Assembly (NCBI GenBank): GCA_030635005.1
Contig: DAOVZS010000038.1
Location: 1 to 15,092 of the forward strand
Source of the DNA: Thiomargarita sp.
GTDB taxonomy: Bacteria; Pseudomonadota; Gammaproteobacteria; Beggiatoales; Beggiatoaceae
DNA length: 15,092 nt
Direction of reading: 5' to 3'
The notes beneath the pieces are model-generated. The model ran no database searches. It was not told the origin of the DNA and was given only the letters and a program-made list of their open reading frames with translations. This document shows, one piece after another, positions 6,710-14,036 of the stretch. Numbering within the stretch: position 1 is the stretch's first letter; the number at the start of each line of letters is the position of its first letter. A program made the position numbers and the translations under genes.

Positions 6710-8461
6710 ATGTGTGGTATTTGTGGAGAATTAAGATTTGATAGTGTTATTCCTAATGTCAATATACTCTCTAAAATGATGGATAGTTTGGCGCGACGAG
6801 GACCTGATGATTCAGGACATTACATTCAAGGCGCTATTGGATTAGGACATCGACGTTTATCCATTATTGATTTATCAACACATGCCCATCAACCTATGCA
6901 GGATGAGGCTTTGGTTTTGGTTTTTAATGGTACGATTTATAATTATCGTGAACTACGCTTGGAATTATTGGAAAAAGGACATACGTTTTACTCAAAAAGT
7001 GATACTGAAGTTATTCTTAAAAGTTACGCAGAATGGGGTGAAGCCTGTGTGACCCATTTGTATGGGATGTTTGCTTTTGCGATATGGGATAAACATCAGC
7101 AACATCTTTTTTTAGCACGTGATCGTTTGGGTATTAAGCCATTATATTTTAGTCATACGTCACATTTTTTACGTTTTGCTTCCACACTTCCAGCCTTATT
7201 AAGTGCGGGTGAGATAGATACTTGTATCGATCCTGTTGCGTTACATCATCACTTGACATTACATGCAGTTGTGCCAGCACCTCGTACTATTTTACAAGGC
7301 ATCCGAAAAGTTGCCCCTGGCACAAGTTTAACTTTTTCTGTCAAAAATCAATCTTATATGCCAAAATCTTATTGGCAATTAAATGATTCTCGCACAGAAA
7401 AGACTGAAAAACAATGGATAGAGGAAACGCGAGATACCCTTAAAGCAGCAGTGGAATCTCGCATTCAGGCCGCCGATGTGCCAGTAGGTGTTTTATTATC
7501 GGGCGGTTTAGATTCGAGTTTATTGGTAGGTTTATTAGCGGAACATGAAAATGTTCACACCTTTTCAATTGGTTTTGAAGATGCTCCCGAAGAACGCGGG
7601 CATGAGTTTGAATTTTCTGATCAAGTCGTCAATCGTTATCATACCCAACATCATCGTTATATTATTCCCAATAATCAAGTTTTGAAACGCTTGCCAGAGG
7701 CGATTGCTGTCATGTCAGAGCCTATGGTGGGTCAAGATGCAGTTGCTTTTTATTTATTAGCAGAACAAGTATCAAAAACTGTCAAAGTAGTGCTGAGTGG
7801 ACAGGGTGCTGATGAGGTGTTTGCAGGATATTTTTGGTATCCCTTGATGCAAGCTGCCAAAGGCAGTTATTTAGAACGTTTTAAAAAATATTATTTTGAT
7901 CGCAGTCATCATGAATTTTTAAACACGGTTCATCCCAACTATCATTATCAAGATGAGACATCTGAGATGATTAGCCACTTATTAACAGAAAAAGGATTCT
8001 TTTTAGACCATGTTTTGCGTATGGATGTGACTCATTTATGTGTCGATGATCCCGTAAAGCGGGTGGATAATATGACCATGGCGTGGGGGTTAGAAGCACG
8101 CGTTCCTTTTTTAGATCAACATCTTGTTGAATTAGCTGCCTCAATGCCTTCAGAATTGAAACTCAAAGAAAAAGGTAAATATCCACTTAAAGCCATTGCC
8201 CGTGATTTGCTCCCATCAACGGTGATAGATCGTCCTAAGGGTTATTTTCCCATGCCTGCGTTAAAATATGTGCGGGGTTCTTTTTTAGAAATGATGTCTG
8301 ATGTATTAAATTCAACGGCTTGTCGTCAGCGTCAATTATTTCAAAAGGAATATATTGATACCTTATTGGAAAAGCCAGAACATTATATGACGCCATTGCA
8401 AGGAAGTAAATTATGGCATGTAGCTTTGTTGGAAATGTGGTTGCAAAAGCATATTGGTTAA
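6710..8461 (+). CDS. asnO: AsnO-type asparagine synthase-like amidotransferase (N-acetylglutaminylglutamine amide synthesis)
   Basis: Glutamine-dependent amidotransferase of 583 aa. An N-terminal Ntn glutaminase releases ammonia, and a C-terminal ATP-pyrophosphatase domain activates a carboxylate. Visible: catalytic Cys2 (MCGICGELRFD, which fixes the start), Arg49, Asn73-Gly74 and Asp98 of the glutaminase pocket, and the PP-loop SGGLDSS (264-270). The stretches PALLSAGEIDTCIDPVALHH, LHAVVPAPRTIL, MSEPMVGQDAVAFYLL, LSGQGADEVFAGY, VDDPVKRVDNMTMAWGLEAR and DRPKGYFPMPALKY fit the subfamily that amidates N-acetylglutaminylglutamine to the osmolyte NAGGN better than they fit AsnB proper. In Sinorhizobium and Pseudomonas the partner gene ngg (acetyltransferase/ATP-grasp) lies beside it; here it does not. 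It begins 3 nt after the CheW-like gene and is probably in that operon. AsnB-like asparagine synthesis is the alternative. Confidence 0.87.
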   Translation: MCGICGELRFDSVIPNVNILSKMMDSLARRGPDDSGHYIQGAIGLGHRRLSIIDLSTHAHQPMQDEALVLVFNGTIYNYRELRLELLEKGHTFYSKSDTEVILKSYAEWGEACVTHLYGMFAFAIWDKHQQHLFLARDRLGIKPLYFSHTSHFLRFASTLPALLSAGEIDTCIDPVALHHHLTLHAVVPAPRTILQGIRKVAPGTSLTFSVKNQSYMPKSYWQLNDSRTEKTEKQWIEETRDTLKAAVESRIQAADVPVGVLLSGGLDSSLLVGLLAEHENVHTFSIGFEDAPEERGHEFEFSDQVVNRYHTQHHRYIIPNNQVLKRLPEAIAVMSEPMVGQDAVAFYLLAEQVSKTVKVVLSGQGADEVFAGYFWYPLMQAAKGSYLERFKKYYFDRSHHEFLNTVHPNYHYQDETSEMISHLLTEKGFFLDHVLRMDVTHLCVDDPVKRVDNMTMAWGLEARVPFLDQHLVELAASMPSELKLKEKGKYPLKAIARDLLPSTVIDRPKGYFPMPALKYVRGSFLEMMSDVLNSTACRQRQLFQKEYIDTLLEKPEHYMTPLQGSKLWHVALLEMWLQKHIG

Positions 8462-8487
8462 TAACTTGCTTTTGTCACAAGTTATTA
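8459..8487. terminator. Hairpin between convergent asnO and gyrB, possible two-way terminator
   Basis: A perfect 10-bp stem TAATAACTTG (8459-8468) / CAAGTTATTA (8478-8487) with loop CTTTTGTCA. It starts in the asnO stop codon and ends 8 bases before the gyrB stop. It is placed to serve both genes, but neither strand has a T run directly after it, so an intrinsic terminator is only a candidate. Confidence 0.45.
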
Positions 8488-8495
8488 TCCAGATG

Positions 8496-10886
8496 TTATG
8501 TATCTAAATTAACGACAGATAAGGCATTTTTTTCAATAAATGCACGACGCGGTTCAACTTCTTCACCCATTAAACTGGTAAAGACTTCATCACATCCCAC
8601 AGCATCTTCAATGTGAACTTGAAGTAAATTGCGTGTTTCAACATTCATTGTACTTTCCCATAACTGTTCTGGATTCATTTCTCCAAGCCCTTTATACCGT
8701 TGAATATGCAATCCACGTCTGCCTTCTTTCATTAACCACGCCTCTACTTCTTTGAAATTCTGTACTGCTTGTTTTTTCTCTCCGCGTTGTACATACGCTG
8801 TGGCTTCTAAAAGTCCTAATAATTTTTGGCTTAATGCTAAAATGTGTTTGTATTCAGAACTGTTAAAAAAACCTTGCTTTAAAGTATAGGTTGTTTCAAC
8901 CCCATGGGCCTTCATGATAATATTAGCGACAAAATGTCCAGTCTCAGGTTCTGTTGTTAGATTGACATGATAATGGTGTGAGGTATGTTCTAATTTTTGT
9001 GATAAGCTCTCAATCCATGCTGATAAATTTGTGTTGTCAAATTCTGGTAAATCAATGATAGTTTCTAACACTTCTGCGGGAATTTGACGCGATAGGCGTT
9101 TAATAATGGTTTGTACTTGCAAATAATGTTTCATGATATCTTCCAAAACATCACTGCTTAAAGGAGAATCCTCAGAATTGACAAAAAGTTGTGCATTTTG
9201 CAAGGATAAAGTCATGAGATATTTATTTAAATCAGTATCATCTTTCACATATCGTTCTTGTTTGCCTTTAGTGACTTTATATAAAGGTGGTTGTGCGATA
9301 TAAATATGTCCTCGTTCAATTAATTCAGGCATTTGCCGATAAAAGAAGGTTAATAATAATGTTCTAATATGTAATCCATCCACATCTGCATCACTTGCAA
9401 GAATGACGTGATGATAACGCAGTTTATCTGGATTATATTCGTCTTTACCAATGCCACAACCCAATGCTGTAATCAAAGTGCCCACTTCAACAGAAGAAAT
9501 CATCCGATCAAAACGTGCTCTTTCAACATTTAATATCTTTCCTTTTAAGGGAAGTATGGCTTGTGTTCTTCTGTCTCTCCCTTGTTTTGCACTTCCTCCC
9601 GCACTGTCTCCTTCTACAATAAATAATTCTGATAATGCAGGATCTTTTTCTTGACAATCGGCTAATTTTCCTGGCAATCCTGCAATATCTAATGCTGTCT
9701 TACGGCGTGTCATTTCACGTGCTTTACGGGCTGCTTCTCTTGCACGAGCTGCATCAATAATTTTGCTGGCAATATTTTTAGCATCAATGGGCGTTTCTAG
9801 TAAAAATTCGTCTATTTTTTCTGAAACTATTGATTCTACGACAGTTTTAACTTCACTGGAGACTAATTTATGTTTTGATTGAGAGGAAAATTTTGGATCG
9901 GGCATTTTCACCGATAAGACTGCTGTTAATCCTTCTCGAATATCATCCCCCGAAGTCGCTACCTTGTTTTTCTTCAGAAATCCTTCTCGTTCCAAATATG
10001 TATTAAATGTGCGTGTCAAAGCCCCCCGAAAACCAGATAAATGACTTCCCCCTTCACGTTGGGGTATATTGTTTGTAAAACAATAAATATTTTCATAATA
10101 AGAATCATTCCATTGCATGGCGACTTCTACAGCAATATCATTTTTTTCACTGTTAAAATAGAACACCGGTTGATGCAATAGTGTTTTATTACGGTTCAGT
10201 AAATCAACAAAAGAACGAATTCCTCCATCATCTTTAAAACAAGTGTTTTTTTCCGTTCTCTCATCATTTAAATCTATTTGAACTCCAGCATTTAAAAATG
10301 ATAATTCACGCAAACGATTTGCTAAGATATCATAATGAAATTCAATATTAGTAAAGGTGTTGAGACTGGGTTTAAAACGAATTTCTGTGCCTGTGGTTTC
10401 CGTATCACCCGTTTCTGCCAAAGGTGATAAGGGTACGCCTTCTTGATAGGTTTGCTGGTGAATTTTTACATCACGACAAATAGTGAGTTGAAGTTCTTCT
10501 GATAAGGCGTTGACAACTGAGACACCTACGCCATGCAATCCGCCTGATACTTTATAAGAATTATCATCAAATTTGCCACCTGCATGTAATATGGTCATAA
10601 TCACTTCTGCAGCTGAACAGCCTTCTTCTTTATGAATATCAACAGGAATACCACGTCCATTATCACGAACACTTACTGAACCATCCTGATGAATGCATAC
10701 TTTTATGTCTGTACAATAGCCTGCTAAGGCTTCATCAATCGCATTATCAACTACTTCAAAAACCATGTGGTGTAAACCAGAGCCGTCGTCAGTATCTCCA
10801 ATATACATACCAGGGCGTTTTCTAACTGCATCTAAGCCCTTTAGGATTTTTATATTATTTGAATCGTACTTGGCTTCTTCAGTCAT
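8496..10886 (-). CDS. gyrB: DNA gyrase subunit B
   Basis: ATPase and TOPRIM subunit of DNA gyrase, which with GyrA introduces negative supercoils. With the ATG at 10886 it has 796 aa, close to E. coli's 804. GHKL ATPase: KILKGLDAVRKRPGMYIGDT, catalytic Glu44, Asn48, Asp75 in DNGRGIP, and GGLHGVGVSVVNAL. Transducer domain: VSVKMPDPKFSSQ-like segment. TOPRIM: VEGDSAGGSA with Glu425, and the metal site Asp499/Asp501/Asp503. Tail: QRYKGLGEMNPEQLW and EPRRAFIEKNAL. The stretch between QPPLYKV and the tail contains the large insertion typical of gammaproteobacterial GyrB. The motif after the third Asp is DGLHI, not the usual DGSHI. A TTG four codons upstream is in frame, but ATG is preferred because the promoter would leave almost no leader for TTG. 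The usual dnaA-dnaN-recF neighbours are absent. Confidence 0.98.
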   Translation of the reverse strand: MTEEAKYDSNNIKILKGLDAVRKRPGMYIGDTDDGSGLHHMVFEVVDNAIDEALAGYCTDIKVCIHQDGSVSVRDNGRGIPVDIHKEEGCSAAEVIMTILHAGGKFDDNSYKVSGGLHGVGVSVVNALSEELQLTICRDVKIHQQTYQEGVPLSPLAETGDTETTGTEIRFKPSLNTFTNIEFHYDILANRLRELSFLNAGVQIDLNDERTEKNTCFKDDGGIRSFVDLLNRNKTLLHQPVFYFNSEKNDIAVEVAMQWNDSYYENIYCFTNNIPQREGGSHLSGFRGALTRTFNTYLEREGFLKKNKVATSGDDIREGLTAVLSVKMPDPKFSSQSKHKLVSSEVKTVVESIVSEKIDEFLLETPIDAKNIASKIIDAARAREAARKAREMTRRKTALDIAGLPGKLADCQEKDPALSELFIVEGDSAGGSAKQGRDRRTQAILPLKGKILNVERARFDRMISSVEVGTLITALGCGIGKDEYNPDKLRYHHVILASDADVDGLHIRTLLLTFFYRQMPELIERGHIYIAQPPLYKVTKGKQERYVKDDTDLNKYLMTLSLQNAQLFVNSEDSPLSSDVLEDIMKHYLQVQTIIKRLSRQIPAEVLETIIDLPEFDNTNLSAWIESLSQKLEHTSHHYHVNLTTEPETGHFVANIIMKAHGVETTYTLKQGFFNSSEYKHILALSQKLLGLLEATAYVQRGEKKQAVQNFKEVEAWLMKEGRRGLHIQRYKGLGEMNPEQLWESTMNVETRNLLQVHIEDAVGCDEVFTSLMGEEVEPRRAFIEKNALSVVNLDT

Positions 10887-10916
10887 TATGTTATCCAATA
10901 ATATTAAAAAACCATT

Positions 10917-10925
10917 ATTATAGCA
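10917..10925 (-). promoter_or_regulatory. Extended -10 promoter for gyrB
   Basis: Read on the minus strand, TGCTATAAT is a perfect TGn-TATAAT extended -10. No good -35 lies at 16-18 nt, which is usual for extended -10 promoters. The predicted transcript start is near 10910, giving a leader of about 24 nt to the ATG at 10886, with a weak GGA ribosome-binding site. Confidence 0.65.
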
Positions 10926-10969
10926 TAAATAATGAGATAATGCTTAAAAAGAGGGTAGTTTCTTAAGAA

Positions 10970-10990
10970 TAGACGGGGAAATCCCGTCTA
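10970..10990 (-). terminator. GC-rich hairpin after the 10998-11606 gene
   Basis: TAGACGGG / CCCGTCTA forms an 8-bp stem around a 5-nt loop, beginning 8 bases past the stop of the minus-strand gene. It is conspicuously GC-rich for this DNA. The minus-strand bases after it (TTCTTAAG) are only a weak T run, so a terminator is likely but not certain. It also separates this gene from the gyrB promoter. Confidence 0.55.
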
Positions 10991-10997
10991 GTCCTGA

Positions 10998-11606
10998 TTA
11001 TTTTTTATTCTGATTTGTCCACATTTTTCTAATTCTATCAATCTCTTTCACATAAGAGACTATTTGCTTAAACATTTTAGATGAATCTTCTATCTTACAC
11101 ACTTTAGCGAATTTATTCTTTCCTTTTCCTATTGTGATAACCTCTCCTTTATACGTTTCCCAAAATACTTCTGCTTTTCTGGGTCTCCCAACAGTAAAAT
11201 TACCACCACGACACACCCATATTTCATCCTTAATCCGAACAATCTTACCTTGTGAACGTTCTCCATTCAGTGCGATGACTACTGTATGTTCTTGTTTTTT
11301 CTGTTTTCTGGGATCTCCAAAACCCAAGGATGAATGTTGAGGATATATCCATAAATCATATTCTTCTAAATAAAAACCTTGCTGATCAGAAGGAATATTG
11401 CCATAAACTCTCGCCAAATTTAAAGAAACTGAATAGGAACGGGGTTGATTTTTGAATAGTTCTACCCACTTTTTTCTCTGTTCTTCCTTTTTGTCACCTT
11501 CAAGAATGACAGCTTCTGCCTGTTCCGCTGTGCTGACTGAAGAAGGCGTCTCAGTCTTCACTGCTTTCGTTTGTTGCGTATCAGTTGATTTTTTTTCTGG
11601 AGTCAT
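10998..11606 (-). CDS. Uncharacterised lysine-rich protein
   Basis: I do not recognise this 202-aa protein. Residues 1-50 are low-complexity (Lys, Thr, Ser, Glu, Gln; MTPEKKSTDTQQTKAV) and look disordered. From about residue 50 there is a folded-looking part with many aromatic residues: WVELFKNQPRSYSVSLNLAR, FYLEEYDLWIYPQ, HTVVIALNG, IKDEIWVCRGGNF and VFWETYKGEVITIGKGKNKF. It closes with a basic helix (KEIDRIRKMWTNQNKK). No signal peptide, membrane segment or known catalytic motif is visible. The frame is open to an ATG at 11693, but the ATG at 11606 is preferred because a good promoter lies between the two and the extra 29 residues are hydrophobic and unlike the rest. The gene appears monocistronic, with its own promoter and a hairpin after the stop. 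Basic character could suit nucleic-acid or acidic-surface binding; that is only a guess. Confidence 0.72.
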   Translation of the reverse strand: MTPEKKSTDTQQTKAVKTETPSSVSTAEQAEAVILEGDKKEEQRKKWVELFKNQPRSYSVSLNLARVYGNIPSDQQGFYLEEYDLWIYPQHSSLGFGDPRKQKKQEHTVVIALNGERSQGKIVRIKDEIWVCRGGNFTVGRPRKAEVFWETYKGEVITIGKGKNKFAKVCKIEDSSKMFKQIVSYVKEIDRIRKMWTNQNKK

Positions 11607-11643
11607 CTTTTCAATTATCAATTCTGTGTCAAATAAAAATAGC

Positions 11644-11672
11644 ATGTTACACATTGTCATGTTCAATGTCAA
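11644..11672 (-). promoter_or_regulatory. Sigma70-type promoter with inverted repeat in the spacer
   Basis: On the minus strand a perfect -35 TTGACA (11667-11672), a 17-nt spacer and a -10 TAACAT (11644-11649, 4 of 6). The transcript would start near 11637, about 30 nt before the ATG at 11606. ACATTG / CAATGT (plus-strand 11651-11669) is a 6-bp inverted repeat with a 7-nt centre filling the spacer, a position where a regulator could block or realign polymerase. Confidence 0.55.
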
Positions 11673-11745
11673 GCATATGTCTAATATGTTCATACCATTG
11701 ATATCGCGTTATTACAAATAATAATAAATAGTGTCATCAATATTC

Positions 11746-11775
11746 TATGGGTAGCTCTATTTCCCATATTTTTTT
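11746..11775 (+). terminator. Terminator-like hairpin with T run, no plus-strand gene before it
   Basis: TATGGG (11746-11751) and CCCATA (11763-11768) form a 6-bp stem with an 11-nt loop, followed directly by seven Ts (11769-11775). This is intrinsic-terminator architecture on the plus strand. No plus-strand gene ends nearby. Upstream, TTGATA (11698-11703), a 16-nt spacer and AATAAT (11720-11725) could be a promoter. The element might end a short RNA or act as an attenuator in the symporter leader. Confidence 0.45.
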
Positions 11776-11816
11776 ATAAGTGACTTGTATTTCATTAGAT
11801 TTTTCTTTACAATCAA

Positions 11817-11844
11817 TTGACTATTTTGATTGGATTTATATGAC
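11817..11844 (+). promoter_or_regulatory. Candidate promoter for the symporter gene
   Basis: TTGACT (11817-11822), a 16-nt spacer and TATGAC (11839-11844). The -35 matches 5 of 6 and the -10 matches 4 of 6. It lies downstream of the terminator-like hairpin, about 55 nt before the ATG at 11899. The gene has no clear Shine-Dalgarno. Confidence 0.4.
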
Positions 11845-11898
11845 AATTTTAATCATCACTTAAAAATGGGAATCTCCCCAAAAATAATATTATAAATA

Positions 11899-13158
11899 AT
11901 GAATACTAAAAATTTAACCACACAAATCCTATTTTCGATGCTGTTTGGGTGTATTTTAGGCATAATACTGAATCTTTATTTTATGGATTATGCTTTTGTT
12001 AAGGATTTTTTGGTCAATAATGTGTTTCACGTCATTGGTCAAATTTTTATTGCCTCATTAAAAATGCTCGTCGTTCCACTTGTTTTTATTTCATTAGTGT
12101 GTGGTGTGGCCGCTTTGGGTGATATTAATAAATTAGGGCGTTTAGGAGGAAAAGCACTTTTATTTTATGTGAGTACCACAGCCATAGCGATTACACTGGC
12201 TATCAGTTTGGCTCTTTTAGTCGCTCCTGGGGAAGGTTTTAATCTTAGTGTCACCACTGCACCTGATTTTATTCCACAAGAAGCCCCCTCTCTTGCTCAA
12301 ACGATTATTAATCTTGTACCTGACAATCCTGTGAAAGCAATGGCAGAAGGACAAATGTTACCTTTAATCTTTTTTTCCTTGCTTTTCGGGATTGCTATTG
12401 TGATGGCGGGTAAAGCAGGTAAACGTATTGAACAACAATTTAATGATTATAATGCCATTATGATGGAATTGGTCTCTATTCTCATGAAAATCGCTCCTTT
12501 TGGCGTATTTTGTTTAATTGCTAAAACATTTTCATTACAAGGTTATGATGTCATCATGCCTTTAATCAGTTATTTTCTTGTAGTAGTGGGGGCTCTTTTA
12601 ATACATGCGTTAGTGACGTATCCCCTCTTATTAAAAACATTTACAGGCTTAAATGTTGGAATATTTTTGAAAAAAATGCGACAAGTGCAAATCTTTGCTT
12701 TTAGTACCTCTAGTAGCAATGCGACGATTCCGATTAATATTGAAAATACAGAAAAGAAACTCGGTGTTGATAATTCAGTGGCCTCTTTTACCATTCCACT
12801 GGGTGCCACGATTAATATGGATGGTACAGCCATTATGCAGGGCGTTGCGACTGTGTTTATTGCGAATGTGTATCAGATTCCTTTAGGTATAGAACAATAT
12901 TTAGCCGTTATTTTAACTGCAACACTTGCTTCAATTGGCACCGCTGGTGTCCCTGGTGTGGGATTGATTATGCTTGCAATGGTTTTAAATCAAGTGGGTT
13001 TACCTGTTGAAGGTATTGCTTTGATTATTGGTGTTGATCGGTTATTAGACATGATGCGTACTGCGGTCAATGTCACTGGGGATGCAGCGGGAACGGTGAT
13101 TATTGCAAAAAGTGAAGGGGCGTTAAATCAAGAACGTTATAATAAAATCTTGTCTTAG
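11899..13158 (+). CDS. Dicarboxylate/amino acid:cation symporter (glutamate/aspartate type, GltP/GltT-like)
   Basis: Inner-membrane secondary transporter of the DAACS family (elevator mechanism), 419 aa, the usual length. Hydrophobic segments run through the whole protein. Family motifs: a serine-rich hairpin tip STSSSN (269-274) followed by ATIP, NMDGTA (306-311) in TM7, the second hairpin GTAGVPG, and TM8 DMMRTAVNVTGD with Asp384, Arg387, Thr388 and Asn391. The D..RT..N pattern matches the substrate site of glutamate/aspartate transporters such as GltPh, where the Arg binds the side-chain carboxylate. An acidic amino acid or a C4-dicarboxylate is therefore the likely substrate, taken up with Na+ or H+. 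The ion cannot be told from the sequence by eye. It stands alone behind its own promoter region, and fabI follows after 56 nt with a separate promoter. Confidence 0.93.
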   Translation: MNTKNLTTQILFSMLFGCILGIILNLYFMDYAFVKDFLVNNVFHVIGQIFIASLKMLVVPLVFISLVCGVAALGDINKLGRLGGKALLFYVSTTAIAITLAISLALLVAPGEGFNLSVTTAPDFIPQEAPSLAQTIINLVPDNPVKAMAEGQMLPLIFFSLLFGIAIVMAGKAGKRIEQQFNDYNAIMMELVSILMKIAPFGVFCLIAKTFSLQGYDVIMPLISYFLVVVGALLIHALVTYPLLLKTFTGLNVGIFLKKMRQVQIFAFSTSSSNATIPINIENTEKKLGVDNSVASFTIPLGATINMDGTAIMQGVATVFIANVYQIPLGIEQYLAVILTATLASIGTAGVPGVGLIMLAMVLNQVGLPVEGIALIIGVDRLLDMMRTAVNVTGDAAGTVIIAKSEGALNQERYNKILS

Positions 13159-13167
13159 CATGTGCTA

Positions 13168-13176
13168 TGATATAAT
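13168..13176 (+). promoter_or_regulatory. Extended -10 promoter for fabI-rpiA-rsmD
   Basis: TGATATAAT, a perfect TGn-TATAAT extended -10, starts 10 nt after the symporter stop. A poor -35 (TTGTCT, 13150-13155) lies at 15 nt. The transcript would start near 13183, about 32 nt before the fabI ATG. ATGATA (13167-13172) and TATCAT (13181-13186) form a 6-bp inverted repeat spanning the -10 and the start site, a possible operator. Confidence 0.6.
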
Positions 13177-13203
13177 AAATTATCATGATATTTTAAAATA
13201 GAC

Positions 13204-13209
13204 AAGGAG
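13204..13209 (+). promoter_or_regulatory. Strong Shine-Dalgarno of fabI
   Basis: AAGGAG with a 5-nt spacer to the ATG at 13215. It is the clearest ribosome-binding site in the window and contrasts with its absence at chpA. Confidence 0.8.
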
Positions 13210-13214
13210 TAATA

Positions 13215-14015
13215 ATGGGATTTTTAGCAGGTAAACGTGCCCTTATTGTTGGTTTGGCGAGTAAACGTTCTATTGCTTGGGGGATTGCACAAGCGTTACA
13301 CCGAGAAGGTGCTGAATTAGCATTCACGTATCAAATAGATAAGTTGTGTGATAGAGTCACCAAAATGGCTGCTAAGTGCGATTCTAATATTAGTTTACCC
13401 TGTGATGTGAGTAGTGATGAACAAATTGAAGCTGTATTTGAAACCTTAAATAAATCTTGGGATGGATTAGATATTATTATTCATTCTGTCGCATTTGCTC
13501 CCCGTGAAGAATTAGAAGGAGCTTATTTAGATAATGCGACACGTCAAGGATTTACGACTGCGCATGAAATCAGTTCTTATAGTTTTGGTGCTTTGGCAAA
13601 AGCAGGACGTAGTATGATGAAAGGGCGGAATGCTGCGTTATTAAGTCTCTCTTATCTTGGGGCAGAGCGTGCGATGCCTAATTATAATGTCATGGGTTTG
13701 GCAAAAGCCAGTTTAGAAGCGAATATTCGATATCTTGCTTATAGTTTAGGTCCTGAAGGTATTCGTGTCAATGGTATTTCTGCGGGACCTATACGCACAT
13801 TAGCAGCGTCAGGTATTGCAAATTTTCGGAGCATGTTAGATATTTTTGCACAAAATGCACCCTTACGTCGTAATGTGACGATTGACGAAGTCGGCAATGC
13901 GGCTGCTTTTCTATGTTCTGATTTAGCCTCTGCCATTACCGGAGAAATTACCTATGTTGATTGTGGATATAATATTACAGGTATGATGAATTCAGTTCTC
14001 CCAACAAAGTCATAA
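13215..14015 (+). CDS. fabI: Enoyl-[acyl-carrier-protein] reductase (NADH)
   Basis: Catalyses the last step of each fatty-acid elongation round, reducing trans-2-enoyl-ACP with NADH in the cytoplasm. An SDR fold of 266 aa (E. coli 262). The N-terminus MGFLAGKRALIVGLASKRSI carries the cofactor loop; CDVSSDEQI supplies the Asp64-type adenine contact; and HSVAFAP, the catalytic Tyr147 in SYLGAERAMPNYNVMG, Tyr157 and Lys164 give the FabI Y-x6-K signature. ISAGPIRTLAASGI is the substrate-binding loop. Residue 93 is Ala where E. coli has Gly, as in several natural FabIs. It has its own extended -10 promoter and strong ribosome-binding site. rpiA and rsmD follow within a few bases and are probably co-transcribed. 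Confidence 0.97.
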   Translation: MGFLAGKRALIVGLASKRSIAWGIAQALHREGAELAFTYQIDKLCDRVTKMAAKCDSNISLPCDVSSDEQIEAVFETLNKSWDGLDIIIHSVAFAPREELEGAYLDNATRQGFTTAHEISSYSFGALAKAGRSMMKGRNAALLSLSYLGAERAMPNYNVMGLAKASLEANIRYLAYSLGPEGIRVNGISAGPIRTLAASGIANFRSMLDIFAQNAPLRRNVTIDEVGNAAAFLCSDLASAITGEITYVDCGYNITGMMNSVLPTKS

Positions 14016-14020
14016 TTGAA

Positions 14021-14026
14021 AAGGAG
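14021..14026 (+). promoter_or_regulatory. Shine-Dalgarno that points to the GTG start of rpiA
   Basis: AAGGAG lies 10 nt before the GTG at 14037 but only 1 nt before the ATG at 14028, too close to serve that ATG. Confidence 0.6.
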
Positions 14027-14036
14027 TATGATCACA

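Larger units (their letters stand above)
11607..11898. other. Divergent intergenic region, 292 nt
   Basis: AT-rich gap between the minus-strand uncharacterised gene and the plus-strand symporter. It holds the minus-strand promoter at 11644-11672, a plus-strand hairpin plus T run at 11746-11775, and a weak plus-strand promoter at 11817-11844. I see no convincing protein-coding frame in the rest. Confidence 0.6.

Noticed and set aside
10887..10898. TTG start of gyrB four codons upstream of the ATG.
   Set aside because: The extended -10 at 10917-10925 predicts an RNA start near 10910, leaving too little leader for the TTG.
11607..11693. A 29-residue hydrophobic extension of the unknown protein that could look like a signal or membrane segment.
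   Set aside because: The best promoter lies inside this stretch, so the extension would not be on the transcript; the sequence is also unlike a proper signal peptide.
11865..11885. GGGA-ATC-TCCC near the symporter start as a hairpin or operator.
   Set aside because: Only four pairs with a three-base loop and no conserved context; it is expected by chance.
13159..13214. A terminator between the symporter and fabI.
   Set aside because: The only hairpin here is AT-rich, overlaps the fabI -10 and is not followed by a T run, so it fits a promoter or operator better.
13485..13505. FabI has Ala at position 93, where Gly-to-Ala/Val/Ser changes in E. coli give triclosan or diazaborine resistance.
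   Set aside because: Ala is a normal residue at this place in several natural FabI proteins, so no resistance can be claimed.
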